Source: Trichococcus sp. K1Tr (GTDB taxonomy: Bacteria > Bacillota > Bacilli > Lactobacillales > Aerococcaceae). From it: a stretch of DNA of 64,000 nucleotides. The notes beneath the pieces were generated by a model. That model did not search any database, had not been told where the DNA came from, and was given only the letters and a program-made list of their open reading frames with translations. Both the position numbers and the translations under genes were made by a program. Positions 48,497 through 60,732 of this stretch are shown here, piece by piece; position 1 is the first letter of the stretch; every line of letters begins with the position of its first letter. The DNA is taken from NCBI RefSeq assembly GCF_028309625.1, contig NZ_JAQMHR010000003.1, forward strand, positions 62,001-126,000, given 5' to 3'.

Positions 48497-48506
48497 CCCG
48501 ACAAAG

Positions 48507-48557
48507 AAAGTCCTGCTGCTGAATCAAGCAAATGATTCAGCGGCAGGACTTTTATTT
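48507..48557 (+). terminator. Terminator after the GntR gene
   Basis: AAAGTCCTGCTGCTGAATC/GATTCAGCGGCAGGACTTT with an 8-base loop, then TTATTTT. Confidence 0.88.
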
Positions 48558-48641
48558 TGGATGGCACAATGGGTTGAAAAGAACCTCAGGGTCACCGAGG
48601 GGAACAAGGGTTAAAAACTATTTAAAATATCCGGGGATTCA

Positions 48642-48670
48642 TTGATAGCCACGCTCTAAAATGATAGACT
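48642..48670 (+). promoter_or_regulatory. Promoter of pcrA-ligA-camS
   Basis: TTGATA, 17-base spacer, TAGACT preceded by TGa. About 115 bases before pcrA. Confidence 0.65.
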
Positions 48671-48784
48671 AAACCATGATGCAAATCAGAAACGATAAGG
48701 CTGTACTATCGCCTTGAACCTATCAAAAAAGAACGCACCCATACATACTCCGAAACAAAGGCAACAAAAGAAAGGATGGCAATT

Positions 48785-54234
<5,450 letters not shown>

Positions 54235-54337
54235 TGGACAGTTTTCCATAATCAGGGCTGAACGAACCCGTTCCGCTTTTCTTGTTTTCAGAAAGTGCTG
54301 GAAACGTGAGAAAACTCCCACAAACCGATGATTTTTA

Positions 54338-54346
54338 TGCTAAAAT
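54338..54346 (+). promoter_or_regulatory. Extended -10 promoter of gatCAB
   Basis: TGcTAAAAT, 57 bases before gatC; -35 poor. The 54235-54402 gap has no strong terminator, so read-through from camS is also possible. Confidence 0.5.
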
Positions 54347-54402
54347 GAACAGGTATGTAAAAAAACGATGACTACACAAAACGACAGAAAGAAGGGTATT
54401 AC

Positions 54403-54708
54403 ATGGCAATCACTGAAGAGCAAGTGCGTCACGTAGCAAAACTGGCCAAGCTGGAATTCGCTCCTCACGAAATTAAACATTTTACAGAACAATTGGGCGA
54501 CATCATCGACATGGTGGAACAATTGGAAGCAGTCGATACAACAGACGTACCCGTGACTTCCCATGGCTATGCATTGAAGAATGTCATGCGTGAAGATGTA
54601 GCGGAACCAGGAACGGATCGTGACCTCTTATTCAAAAACGTCAAAACAGCCGAAGACGGCATGATCCAAGTGCCGGCAATTTTAGATAACGAGGTGGAAG
54701 GCGCATGA
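54403..54708 (+). CDS. gatC: Aspartyl/glutamyl-tRNA amidotransferase subunit C
   Basis: 101 residues. Starts [17 protein letters not shown], the GatC hallmark, and wraps between GatA and GatB to hold the complex. Needed to make Gln-tRNA(Gln) (and Asn-tRNA(Asn)) by transamidation. RBS GAAAGAAGGGTATTAC. Overlaps gatA by four bases. Confidence 0.97.
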   Translation: MAITEEQVRHVAKLAKLEFAPHEIKHFTEQLGDIIDMVEQLEAVDTTDVPVTSHGYALKNVMREDVAEPGTDRDLLFKNVKTAEDGMIQVPAILDNEVEGA

Positions 54709-56159
54709 GTATTTTCAATGAAACGCTGACGAGCCTGCATGAAGGTTTAGTCAACAAAGAATTCTCCTCCGTGGAACTGACACAAGCAGCCTTCAAACGC
54801 ATCGCTGAAACAGACGGAAAAGTGGAAGCATTCTTGGCTTTGAACGAAGAAGGTGCCTTGAAACAAGCGCAAGCTGCTGACGAAAAAGGCTACGCGGACG
54901 GCAATGTCCTGAACGGTATTCCTTTAGGGATCAAAGACAACATCGTCACTGAAGGCGTGACAACGACAGCGGCGAGCCGCATGTTGGGTGATTTCATGCC
55001 GATCTACGATGCAACAGTCGTCACTAAATTGAAGGAAGCCGGCGCAGTCAATGTCGGTAAACTGAACATGGACGAATTTGCCATGGGCGGAAGCACGGAA
55101 AATTCTTACTACAAAAAAACCAAAAATGCTTGGGATCTGACGAAAGTTCCCGGCGGTTCATCCGGTGGATCCGCTGCTGCGGTTGCCAGCGGTGAAGTTA
55201 TCGCTTCCTTGGGTTCAGACACAGGCGGAAGTATCCGTCAGCCGGCTGCCTTCAACGGCATCGTCGGCATGAAACCGACATACGGCCGCGTATCCCGTTA
55301 CGGCTTGATCGCTTTTGCTTCCAGCCTTGACCAAATCGGTCCGATGACACGCAACGTAACCGATAACGCCTTGTTGTTGGAAGCAATCAGCGGCTACGAT
55401 AAGAGAGATTCCACGAGCTTGAACATGGAAGTGCCGAAATTCAGCGCCAACCTGAACGGAAAAGTGGCAGGGATGAAGATTGCTTTGCCGAAAGAATATT
55501 TCCAAGAGGGCGTATCCGCTGAAATCCAAGAGGCTGTAAGAAAAGCAGCTGCCCAATTCGAAGAAATGGGCGCTACCGTGGAAGAAGTCAGCATGCCGAC
55601 TTTGGCTTACGGAATCCCTGCTTACTACATCATCGCTTCTTCGGAAGCTTCATCCAACCTGCAACGTTTTGATGGCGTGCGCTACGGCTACCGCGCTGAA
55701 AACGTGAACTCATTGGATGAATTGTACATCAAGAGCCGTTCCGAAGGTTTCGGGATGGAAGTGAAACGCCGCATCATGTTGGGATCCTTCTCATTGAGTG
55801 CCGGTTTCTATGATGCTTACTTCAAAAAGGCTGGTCAGGTCCGCACGCTGATCAAACGCGATTTTGCGAACATCTTCGCAGGCTACGATCTGATTCTGGG
55901 ACCTACCACTACAACGACTGCTTTCGGAATCGGCGAAAAGAACGACGATCCATTGGCTATGTACATGGACGACTTGTTGACCGTAACGATCAACTTGGCT
56001 GGCGTTCCGGCCATTTCCGTTCCTGGCGGCTTCGCGGCTGACGGCATGCCGATCGGTATCCAATTGATCGGTAACTATTTCGAAGAAGCAAAAATCTATC
56101 AAGCCGCGTTTGCGTTGGAACAAGCAAACGACTATCTTGACCAACACCCAAACCTGTAG
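54705..56159 (+). CDS. gatA: Aspartyl/glutamyl-tRNA amidotransferase subunit A
   Basis: 484 residues; the amidase subunit that frees ammonia from glutamine. Catalytic triad visible: Lys in GIPLGIKDN near residue 78, cis-Ser and Ser in [14 protein letters not shown] / [30 protein letters not shown] near 153-177. C-terminal [20 protein letters not shown] is typical. Twelve bases before gatB. Confidence 0.98.
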   Translation: MSIFNETLTSLHEGLVNKEFSSVELTQAAFKRIAETDGKVEAFLALNEEGALKQAQAADEKGYADGNVLNGIPLGIKDNIVTEGVTTTAASRMLGDFMPIYDATVVTKLKEAGAVNVGKLNMDEFAMGGSTENSYYKKTKNAWDLTKVPGGSSGGSAAAVASGEVIASLGSDTGGSIRQPAAFNGIVGMKPTYGRVSRYGLIAFASSLDQIGPMTRNVTDNALLLEAISGYDKRDSTSLNMEVPKFSANLNGKVAGMKIALPKEYFQEGVSAEIQEAVRKAAAQFEEMGATVEEVSMPTLAYGIPAYYIIASSEASSNLQRFDGVRYGYRAENVNSLDELYIKSRSEGFGMEVKRRIMLGSFSLSAGFYDAYFKKAGQVRTLIKRDFANIFAGYDLILGPTTTTTAFGIGEKNDDPLAMYMDDLLTVTINLAGVPAISVPGGFAADGMPIGIQLIGNYFEEAKIYQAAFALEQANDYLDQHPNL

Positions 56160-56171
56160 GAGGAAAACATC

Positions 56172-57602
56172 ATGAATTATGAAACAGTCATCGGACTGGA
56201 AGTCCATGTGGAATTGAAAACTGAATCAAAAATGTTCTCCCCATCTCCAGCACACTTTGGGGCAGAACCGAACACAAACACAAACGTCATCGACTGGGGT
56301 TACCCAGGCGTCTTGCCTGTCATCAACAAAGGCGCAGTTGAATTCTGCATGAAGGCCGCTTTGGCTTTGAACTGCGAAATCTCTACTGAAACGCACTTCG
56401 ACCGCAAAAACTACTTCTATCCGGACAATCCAAAAGCGTACCAAATTTCGCAATTGGACAACCCGATCGGCCATGACGGCTGGGTCGAAATCGAAGTGGA
56501 AGGCGTCAAGAAAAAGATCCGCATCGAACGTGTCCATCTTGAAGAAGATGCCGGCAAAAACATGCACGGATCGGACGGCTATTCTTATGTCGACTTGAAC
56601 CGTCAAGGAACGCCATTGATCGAAATCGTATCGGAAGCGGATATGCGCTCTCCTGAAGAAGCTTATGCTTACCTGGATGCCGTCCGCCAAATCATCATGT
56701 ACACAGACGTATCCGATGTGAAGATGGAAGAAGGCTCCATGCGTTGCGATGCCAACATCTCCATCCGCCCATTCGGCCAAGAAAAATTCGGAACGAAGAC
56801 AGAATTGAAGAACTTGAACTCCTTCAACTTCGTCCGCAGAGGCTTGGCTCATGAAGAAAAACGCCAAGCGCAAGTATTGAATGCTGGCGGGGTCATCCAA
56901 CAAGAAACACGCCGTTTCGATGAAACAAATGGCGAAACGATCCTGATGCGCGTCAAAGAAGGCGAAAGTGACTACCGTTACTTCCCGGAACCGGACCTGC
57001 CAGGCTTAACCATTTCCCAAGAATGGATCGACCGCGTAAAAGCAAGTATTCCGGAAATGCCAGCAAAACGCCGCGCAAGATACATTTCGGAATACGAGCT
57101 GCCTGAGTACGATGCAATGGTATTGACCCTTTCGAAAGAAATGTCTGACTTCTTCGAAGGCGCTATCGCTGCCGGTGCCGATGCCAAATTGGCTTCCAAC
57201 TGGTTGATGGGCGAAGTTTCCGCTTATCTGAACAGCGAAAAAGTGGAACTGGCTGACACAAAACTGACGCCAGCTAACCTTGCCGGCATGATCACATTGA
57301 TCGAAGACGGCACCATCAGCACGAAGATCGCCAAGAAAGTCTTCCGCCTGTTGGCAACAAAAGGCGGCGACGCCAAATCCGTCGTTGAAGCAGAAGGCCT
57401 GATCCAAATGAGCGATCCAGCCCAATTGTTGCCGATCATCAACGCCGTTTTGGACAACAGCCAACAATCCGTTGACGACTTCAAAGCCGGAAAAGACCGC
57501 GCCAAAGGCTTCCTCGTAGGCCAAATCATGAAACAAACCAAAGGCCAAGCCAACCCAGGCATGGTCAACCAACTACTAGCGCAGGAATTAGAAAAAAGAT
57601 AG
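56172..57602 (+). CDS. gatB: Aspartyl/glutamyl-tRNA amidotransferase subunit B
   Basis: 476 residues; kinase/transamidase subunit. N-terminal [66 protein letters not shown] and [11 protein letters not shown] are family motifs; the C-terminal helical tail binds tRNA ([23 protein letters not shown]). RBS AGGAGGAAAACATC. Last codons and stop overlap a 15-bp direct repeat (57596-57610) that recurs 502 bases downstream. Confidence 0.98.
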   Translation: MNYETVIGLEVHVELKTESKMFSPSPAHFGAEPNTNTNVIDWGYPGVLPVINKGAVEFCMKAALALNCEISTETHFDRKNYFYPDNPKAYQISQLDNPIGHDGWVEIEVEGVKKKIRIERVHLEEDAGKNMHGSDGYSYVDLNRQGTPLIEIVSEADMRSPEEAYAYLDAVRQIIMYTDVSDVKMEEGSMRCDANISIRPFGQEKFGTKTELKNLNSFNFVRRGLAHEEKRQAQVLNAGGVIQQETRRFDETNGETILMRVKEGESDYRYFPEPDLPGLTISQEWIDRVKASIPEMPAKRRARYISEYELPEYDAMVLTLSKEMSDFFEGAIAAGADAKLASNWLMGEVSAYLNSEKVELADTKLTPANLAGMITLIEDGTISTKIAKKVFRLLATKGGDAKSVVEAEGLIQMSDPAQLLPIINAVLDNSQQSVDDFKAGKDRAKGFLVGQIMKQTKGQANPGMVNQLLAQELEKR

Positions 57603-57677
57603 AGCGAGATGAAAAGCGTTTAGATACCCGGACGTTGGAGCAAATAACGAAGTGAACCTCTTTTGTTCACTACGTAA

Positions 57678-57748
57678 GGATGCACTGTGACCGTACCGGT
57701 CAAGTGTATCATGTCTCTAAGCGATTGAAATCGCAAGAGCCATGACAA
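57678..57748 (+). repeat. 71-bp double-hairpin unit, copy 1
   Basis: Identical to 57920-57990. Hairpin A: GATGCACT (57679-57686) with AGTGTATC (57703-57710), inner GACCG/CGGTC and TAC loop. Hairpin B: CTCT-AA-GCGAT / ATCGC-A-AGAG with TGAA loop, closed by ATG/CAT (57711-57743). Confidence 0.9.
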
Positions 57749-57798
57749 AACGGGAGCGGTATCTGCTTTTCAGAACGCGTTTGCGATAGGATACGATG

Positions 57799-57897
57799 AA
57801 TTGCGGGTAGGGGGCGAGTACTAACGAGATTTAGGAACAACCAGCCCGGGTTTGGCTAGATGGGCCTAAATAGCGTTAGACGGAACCCCCTGCAATT
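57799..57897 (+). ncRNA. Structured module 1 (candidate RNA fold)
   Basis: Nested stem: AATTGC/GCAATT, 5' bulge GGGT, AGGGGG/CCCCCT, internal loop with GAGTA opposite ACGGA, CTAACG/CGTTAG, then ATTTAGG/CCTAAAT and a terminal AGCC/GGCT. Module 2 keeps the same architecture with different stem bases. Transcription and function unknown. Confidence 0.6.
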
Positions 57898-57919
57898 CAG
57901 AGTTCGACTAATAGGATGT

Positions 57920-57990
57920 GGATGCACTGTGACCGTACCGGTCAAGTGTATCATGTCTCTAAGCGATTGAAATCGCAAGAGCCATGACAA
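57920..57990 (+). repeat. 71-bp double-hairpin unit, copy 2
   Basis: Exact copy of 57678-57748, offset 242 bases. Sequence identity without a single change, beside strongly diverged modules, suggests recent copying or gene conversion. Confidence 0.9.
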
Positions 57991-58085
57991 TTCGCGGGTA
58001 GAGTTCGAGCACTAAGAGGACAAACACAAAGCGGACGTTTTTTGTCCGCGTGTGATTGTCAACTTAGGCGGAGAACTCTGCGAAT
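57990..58085 (+). ncRNA. Structured module 2 (candidate RNA fold)
   Basis: Nested stem: ATTCGC/GCGAAT, 5' bulge GGGT, AGAGTTC/GAACTCT, internal loop GAGCA opposite GCGGA, CTAAG/CTTAG, GACAA/TTGTC, ACAC/GTGT and terminal GCGGAC/GTCCGC. It abuts the second 71-bp unit directly. Same plan as module 1, with compensatory changes in the outer two stems. Confidence 0.6.
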
Positions 58086-58141
58086 CAGAACTCAACTAAG
58101 ATAGAGCGAGATTCAGAACGCGTCTGCGTTGAACACATTCC

Positions 58142-58175
58142 AGCCAACTTCCTTCCGGAGGTTGGCTATTTTTTC
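58142..58175 (+). terminator. Terminator of the gat operon transcript
   Basis: AGCCAACTTCC/GGAGGTTGGCT, 4-base loop, followed by ATTTTTT. It lies 540 bases after the gatB stop, beyond the repeat block. Confidence 0.88.
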
Positions 58176-58253
58176 TGAATAAATTAAGTCTCAAAAAAAT
58201 CGCAATAAACCTATCTTTTTCCAGTTCAGCAATTAGTATTATTATGATTTTGG

Positions 58254-58262
58254 TGATATAAT
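58254..58262 (+). promoter_or_regulatory. Extended -10 promoter of dgkB
   Basis: TGaTATAAT, perfect -10 with TGn extension, 78 bases before the start. Confidence 0.65.
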
Positions 58263-58339
58263 CATTAATTGAGTGGTTTGACAAGAAAAGATGAATTGTG
58301 ACCTATATAACAGATGAGCCTAGAAAGATGAGGAAAAGA

Positions 58340-59371
58340 ATGAGAGCAAGAGTAATTTACAATCCTACTTCCGGAAGAGAAATGCTGAAAAAAAGCATGA
58401 TTGACATCCTTCAAATATTGGAAGAAGCAGGCTATGAGGCCAGTGCTTATGCCACGACACCAGAACCGCTTTCCGCAACCAAAGAAGCGGAACGTGCCGC
58501 TTTGGCCGGATTCGACCTGATTGTTGCAGCAGGCGGAGACGGTACCGTAAACGAAGTCGTCAACGGCATCGCCGGATTGGACCACAGACCGACAGTCGGC
58601 ATCATACCTGCAGGGACAACAAATGACTATGCCCGTGCTTTGAAGATTCCGCGCTCAAATATGTTGGATGCAGCCCGCGTCATCGCGGCGGGTAATGCCA
58701 TACCGATGGATATTGGTCAATCGAATGATACTTATTTCATTAACATCGCAGCAGGCGGCTATCTGACAGATTTGACCTACGACGTCCCGGCCAAACTGAA
58801 AACCATTTTTGGCTACCTTGCCTATCTGGTGAAAGGCGCTGAAAAAATCCCGCAGCTCAAACCGATGCACATGCGCATCGAGTATGAAGACGGCGTATAC
58901 GACGGCATGGCTTCCATGTTTTTCGTAGCCTTGACCAACTCGGTAGGCGGCTTTGAGACGATCGATCCGAACATCGTTTTGGGGGATGGCAAATTCACGC
59001 TTTTTGTCGTGAAGACAGCGAACATCTTCGAAATTCTGCAACTGTTGGCCCAAGTGTTGAACGGGGGCAGACATCTCGAAAATTCGAACGTCCTCTATAC
59101 ACATACTAGCTTTGTGAAAGCAGAATCCATGGATGGTTCGCGTTTGATGATCAACTTGGATGGGGAGTACGGCGGTGATGCACCGACTACATTCACTAAC
59201 CACCAGCAGCACATCAAAATCATCGGCAACACTTCCGATTACGCTGATCCAATTGAAGAAGTCGATGAAGGCATTCTGGAAGGTGCCGGCACAGGCTTCA
59301 TGAAGGAAGTTGAAACCCTGCATCCGGATGAAGTGAACGACAAACGTTTGCCTTACGACGGCAAGAACTAA
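58340..59371 (+). CDS. dgkB: Diacylglycerol kinase (DgkB/YegS family)
   Basis: 343 residues. RARVIYNPTSGRE at the N-terminus, nucleotide loop VAAGGDGTVNEVVNGI near residue 65, GTTNDYARAL near 95, and GNSVGGFE-like TNSVGGFE. Soluble kinase that recycles diacylglycerol released during lipoteichoic acid synthesis into phosphatidic acid, complementing the LtaS product. ATG 58340 has GAGGAAAAGA before it; ATGs or GTGs at 58298-58328 are upstream of that site. About 30 polar residues extend the C-terminus. Confidence 0.92.
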   Translation: MRARVIYNPTSGREMLKKSMIDILQILEEAGYEASAYATTPEPLSATKEAERAALAGFDLIVAAGGDGTVNEVVNGIAGLDHRPTVGIIPAGTTNDYARALKIPRSNMLDAARVIAAGNAIPMDIGQSNDTYFINIAAGGYLTDLTYDVPAKLKTIFGYLAYLVKGAEKIPQLKPMHMRIEYEDGVYDGMASMFFVALTNSVGGFETIDPNIVLGDGKFTLFVVKTANIFEILQLLAQVLNGGRHLENSNVLYTHTSFVKAESMDGSRLMINLDGEYGGDAPTTFTNHQQHIKIIGNTSDYADPIEEVDEGILEGAGTGFMKEVETLHPDEVNDKRLPYDGKN

Positions 59372-59384
59372 CGACTGAAAATAG

Positions 59385-59435
59385 AAAAAATGCCCGGTCT
59401 CTCGGTGTTATGACGAGAGGTATAGGGCATTTTTT
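59385..59435 (+). terminator. Terminator after dgkB
   Basis: AAAAAATGCCC/GGGCATTTTTT with an inner CTCTCG/CGAGAG stem. Confidence 0.88.
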
Positions 59436-59443
59436 GATATACT
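59435..59443 (+). promoter_or_regulatory. Extended -10 promoter of the thioredoxin-like lipoprotein gene
   Basis: TGaTATACT, 37 bases before the start. Confidence 0.55.
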
Positions 59444-59480
59444 GGAAAAAGAAGCATTCATTCAAAAGGGGACCTGCCGT

Positions 59481-59891
59481 ATGCCGAAAAAACAGAAGAA
59501 ATTTTTGTCCTTATTATTTTTGAGCGGACTGCTGATGCTGCTTGTGGCCTGCGGGAAAACAGCAAATTCCCCGATCGTGGCCATCGCAAATGAATCGGAA
59601 TACGAAGAAGTGGTCGCGAAGGATGTGACCTACCTCTATTTTGGCTTCGATGATTGCCCCTACTGCAAGGAATTCCGTCCGATACTGGAAAAGGAATTGA
59701 CGCAAACGGGAGAGACTGCTTATTACTACAACACGAAAAAGCGCGTCAACGATGCCAACTATGATGAGGTGCTGGATACCTACGGCGTCGAGTTTGTTCC
59801 GCTCTTGGTCAGGCTGGAGAATGGGAAAGCGGTCGGGTCCGTCAATCTGGACACCGCTGCGGACCTGCCGGCATTATTGGCGTCAGAGTAG
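59481..59891 (+). CDS. Thioredoxin-like lipoprotein
   Basis: 136 residues: signal FLSLLFLSGLLMLLVAC with lipobox LVAC, then a thioredoxin-fold domain with active site CPYC (FGFDDCPYCKEFRP near residue 60) and a cis-Pro segment VEFVPLLVRLENGK. It is expected to act as a surface thiol oxidoreductase or chaperone anchored to the membrane. Related to the bacteriocin-transport accessory/PedC group, but no bacteriocin genes are adjacent. RBS AAAAGGGGACCTGCCGT. Confidence 0.85.
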   Translation: MPKKQKKFLSLLFLSGLLMLLVACGKTANSPIVAIANESEYEEVVAKDVTYLYFGFDDCPYCKEFRPILEKELTQTGETAYYYNTKKRVNDANYDEVLDTYGVEFVPLLVRLENGKAVGSVNLDTAADLPALLASE

Positions 59892-59901
59892 CAGGCGAGG
59901 A

Positions 59902-60075
59902 TGTCCGATAACTACAAAGAATCGGACAACCGAGAAGCAAGAATGCCCGAGAATGTCCGATAACTATAAAGAATCGGACAACCAACAGCCAAGACTGTCT
60001 GAACTTGTCCGATAACCGCAAAAAATCGGACAACCGGCAAGCGAGACCACCCGAACTTGTCCGATAACCATAAAG
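59902..60075. repeat. Array of four palindromic repeats, ~52-bp period (TGTCCGAT...ATCGGACA)
   Basis: Inverted repeats TGTCCGAT/ATCGGACA at 59902-59928, 59954-59980 and 60006-60032, plus a half unit (left arm only) at 60058-60075. Loops AACTACAAAGA, AACTATAAAGA, AACCGCAAAAA; spacers are also similar to each other (GCAAG, CAAGAC, CCGAACT). Units start 52, 52 and 53 bases apart. Fills the gap between two converging genes. Confidence 0.8.
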
Positions 60076-60110
60076 AATGGGCTGCCCCCAAAAAAATGGA
60101 GCAGCCCATT
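60076..60110 (-). terminator. Terminator of the VOC gene (minus strand)
   Basis: AATGGGCTGC/GCAGCCCATT; on the minus strand followed by CTTTATGG, so the T tract is weak. It replaces the right half of the last palindrome of the array. Confidence 0.55.
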
Positions 60111-60114
60111 CGCA

Positions 60115-60513
60115 TTATTTCCACACTAATTGCCAAGTAACACCGAATTGGTCGGTAACCCAAGCTACCGCGCGCAATTCGCCGACTGCTTCAGGTCCCA
60201 TCATCACAACGCCATCTGCGGATAAGGAATCAAAGTAGTTATCGAAGCTGGCTTCATCTTCGCAGTCCACGTAGAGAGAAACGGCCCAAGTCATATCCGG
60301 CAAAAAATCCTCCTCCATATCCATCGCCATGAAATCCTGTCCGTTCAGCACAAACTGCTCATTGATTACGCGGCCGCCTTCCCCATGTTCGTCCTCATCG
60401 ATCTTGGTGAGGGAGGTCACGCTGGAATTTGGAAAAATGGAAACATAAAAGTGCATCGCTGCTTCTGCAGTCCCCGGTAACGTCAAAAAGGGAACAATCC
60501 GTTGTCCGCTCAT
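60115..60513 (-). CDS. VOC-family (PhnB/glyoxalase-like) protein
   Basis: 132 residues of the PhnB-like 3-demethylubiquinone/glyoxalase superfamily: QRIVPFLTLPGTAEAAMHFYVSIFPNSSV, VLNGQDFMAMD, VSLYVDCEDEASFDNYFDSLSADG and VTDQFGVTWQLV. Typical metal ligands are not evident. Substrate unknown. Minus-strand TATAAT at 60568-60573 is a likely -10. RBS GCGAGGATGATAAA. Confidence 0.85.
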   Translation of the reverse strand: MSGQRIVPFLTLPGTAEAAMHFYVSIFPNSSVTSLTKIDEDEHGEGGRVINEQFVLNGQDFMAMDMEEDFLPDMTWAVSLYVDCEDEASFDNYFDSLSADGVVMMGPEAVGELRAVAWVTDQFGVTWQLVWK

Positions 60514-60687
60514 TTTATCATCCTCGCTTTCTTCCTGTACCCATCAGCAACTGGTCTGTATACTTCCATTATACTGAATAAGGTTGGAACTTCCTATCGA
60601 TAAGAAGCGCCGCATCAGGCGATATTATGAGAATGTACTTATTTTTTCCAAACAAATGGGCTTGCTGTATCGAGACCACTTCTTTTT

Positions 60688-60696
60688 TGGTATAAT
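60688..60696 (+). promoter_or_regulatory. Extended -10 promoter of rlmD
   Basis: TGgTATAAT, 36 bases before the start. Confidence 0.65.
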
Positions 60697-60732
60697 GAAT
60701 CAGAATGAAAAATTATGAACTGAGGAGCACAT

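Larger units (their letters stand above)
57596..58112 (+). repeat. Structured repeat block bounded by a 15-bp direct repeat
   Basis: AAGATAGAGCGAGAT occurs at 57596-57610 (end of gatB) and again at 58098-58112. Between the copies are, in order, a hairpin (AGTGAAC/GTTCACT, 57651-57671), a 71-bp unit, a 50-base spacer, structured module 1, the identical 71-bp unit, and structured module 2. No credible ORF. The whole block lies before the terminator at 58142, so it would be transcribed as the 3' end of the gat message. TTCAGAACGCGTTTGCG (57769-57785) recurs with one change at 58112-58128. Removing the 502 bp between the direct repeats would put the terminator 38 bases after the gatB stop. Confidence 0.8.

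Noticed and set aside
57651-57674. Native gatB terminator
   Set aside because: The AGTGAAC/GTTCACT hairpin has no T run after it; the convincing terminator is at 58142.
57874-57880. Integron attC-like core (GTTAGAC)
   Set aside because: The motif fits GTTRRRY, but the matching left core is absent, module 2 lacks it, and no integrase is present.
59902-60075. CRISPR-like array
   Set aside because: Repeat-spacer pitch resembles CRISPR, but repeats differ from each other, the spacers are themselves similar, only four units exist and no cas genes are near.
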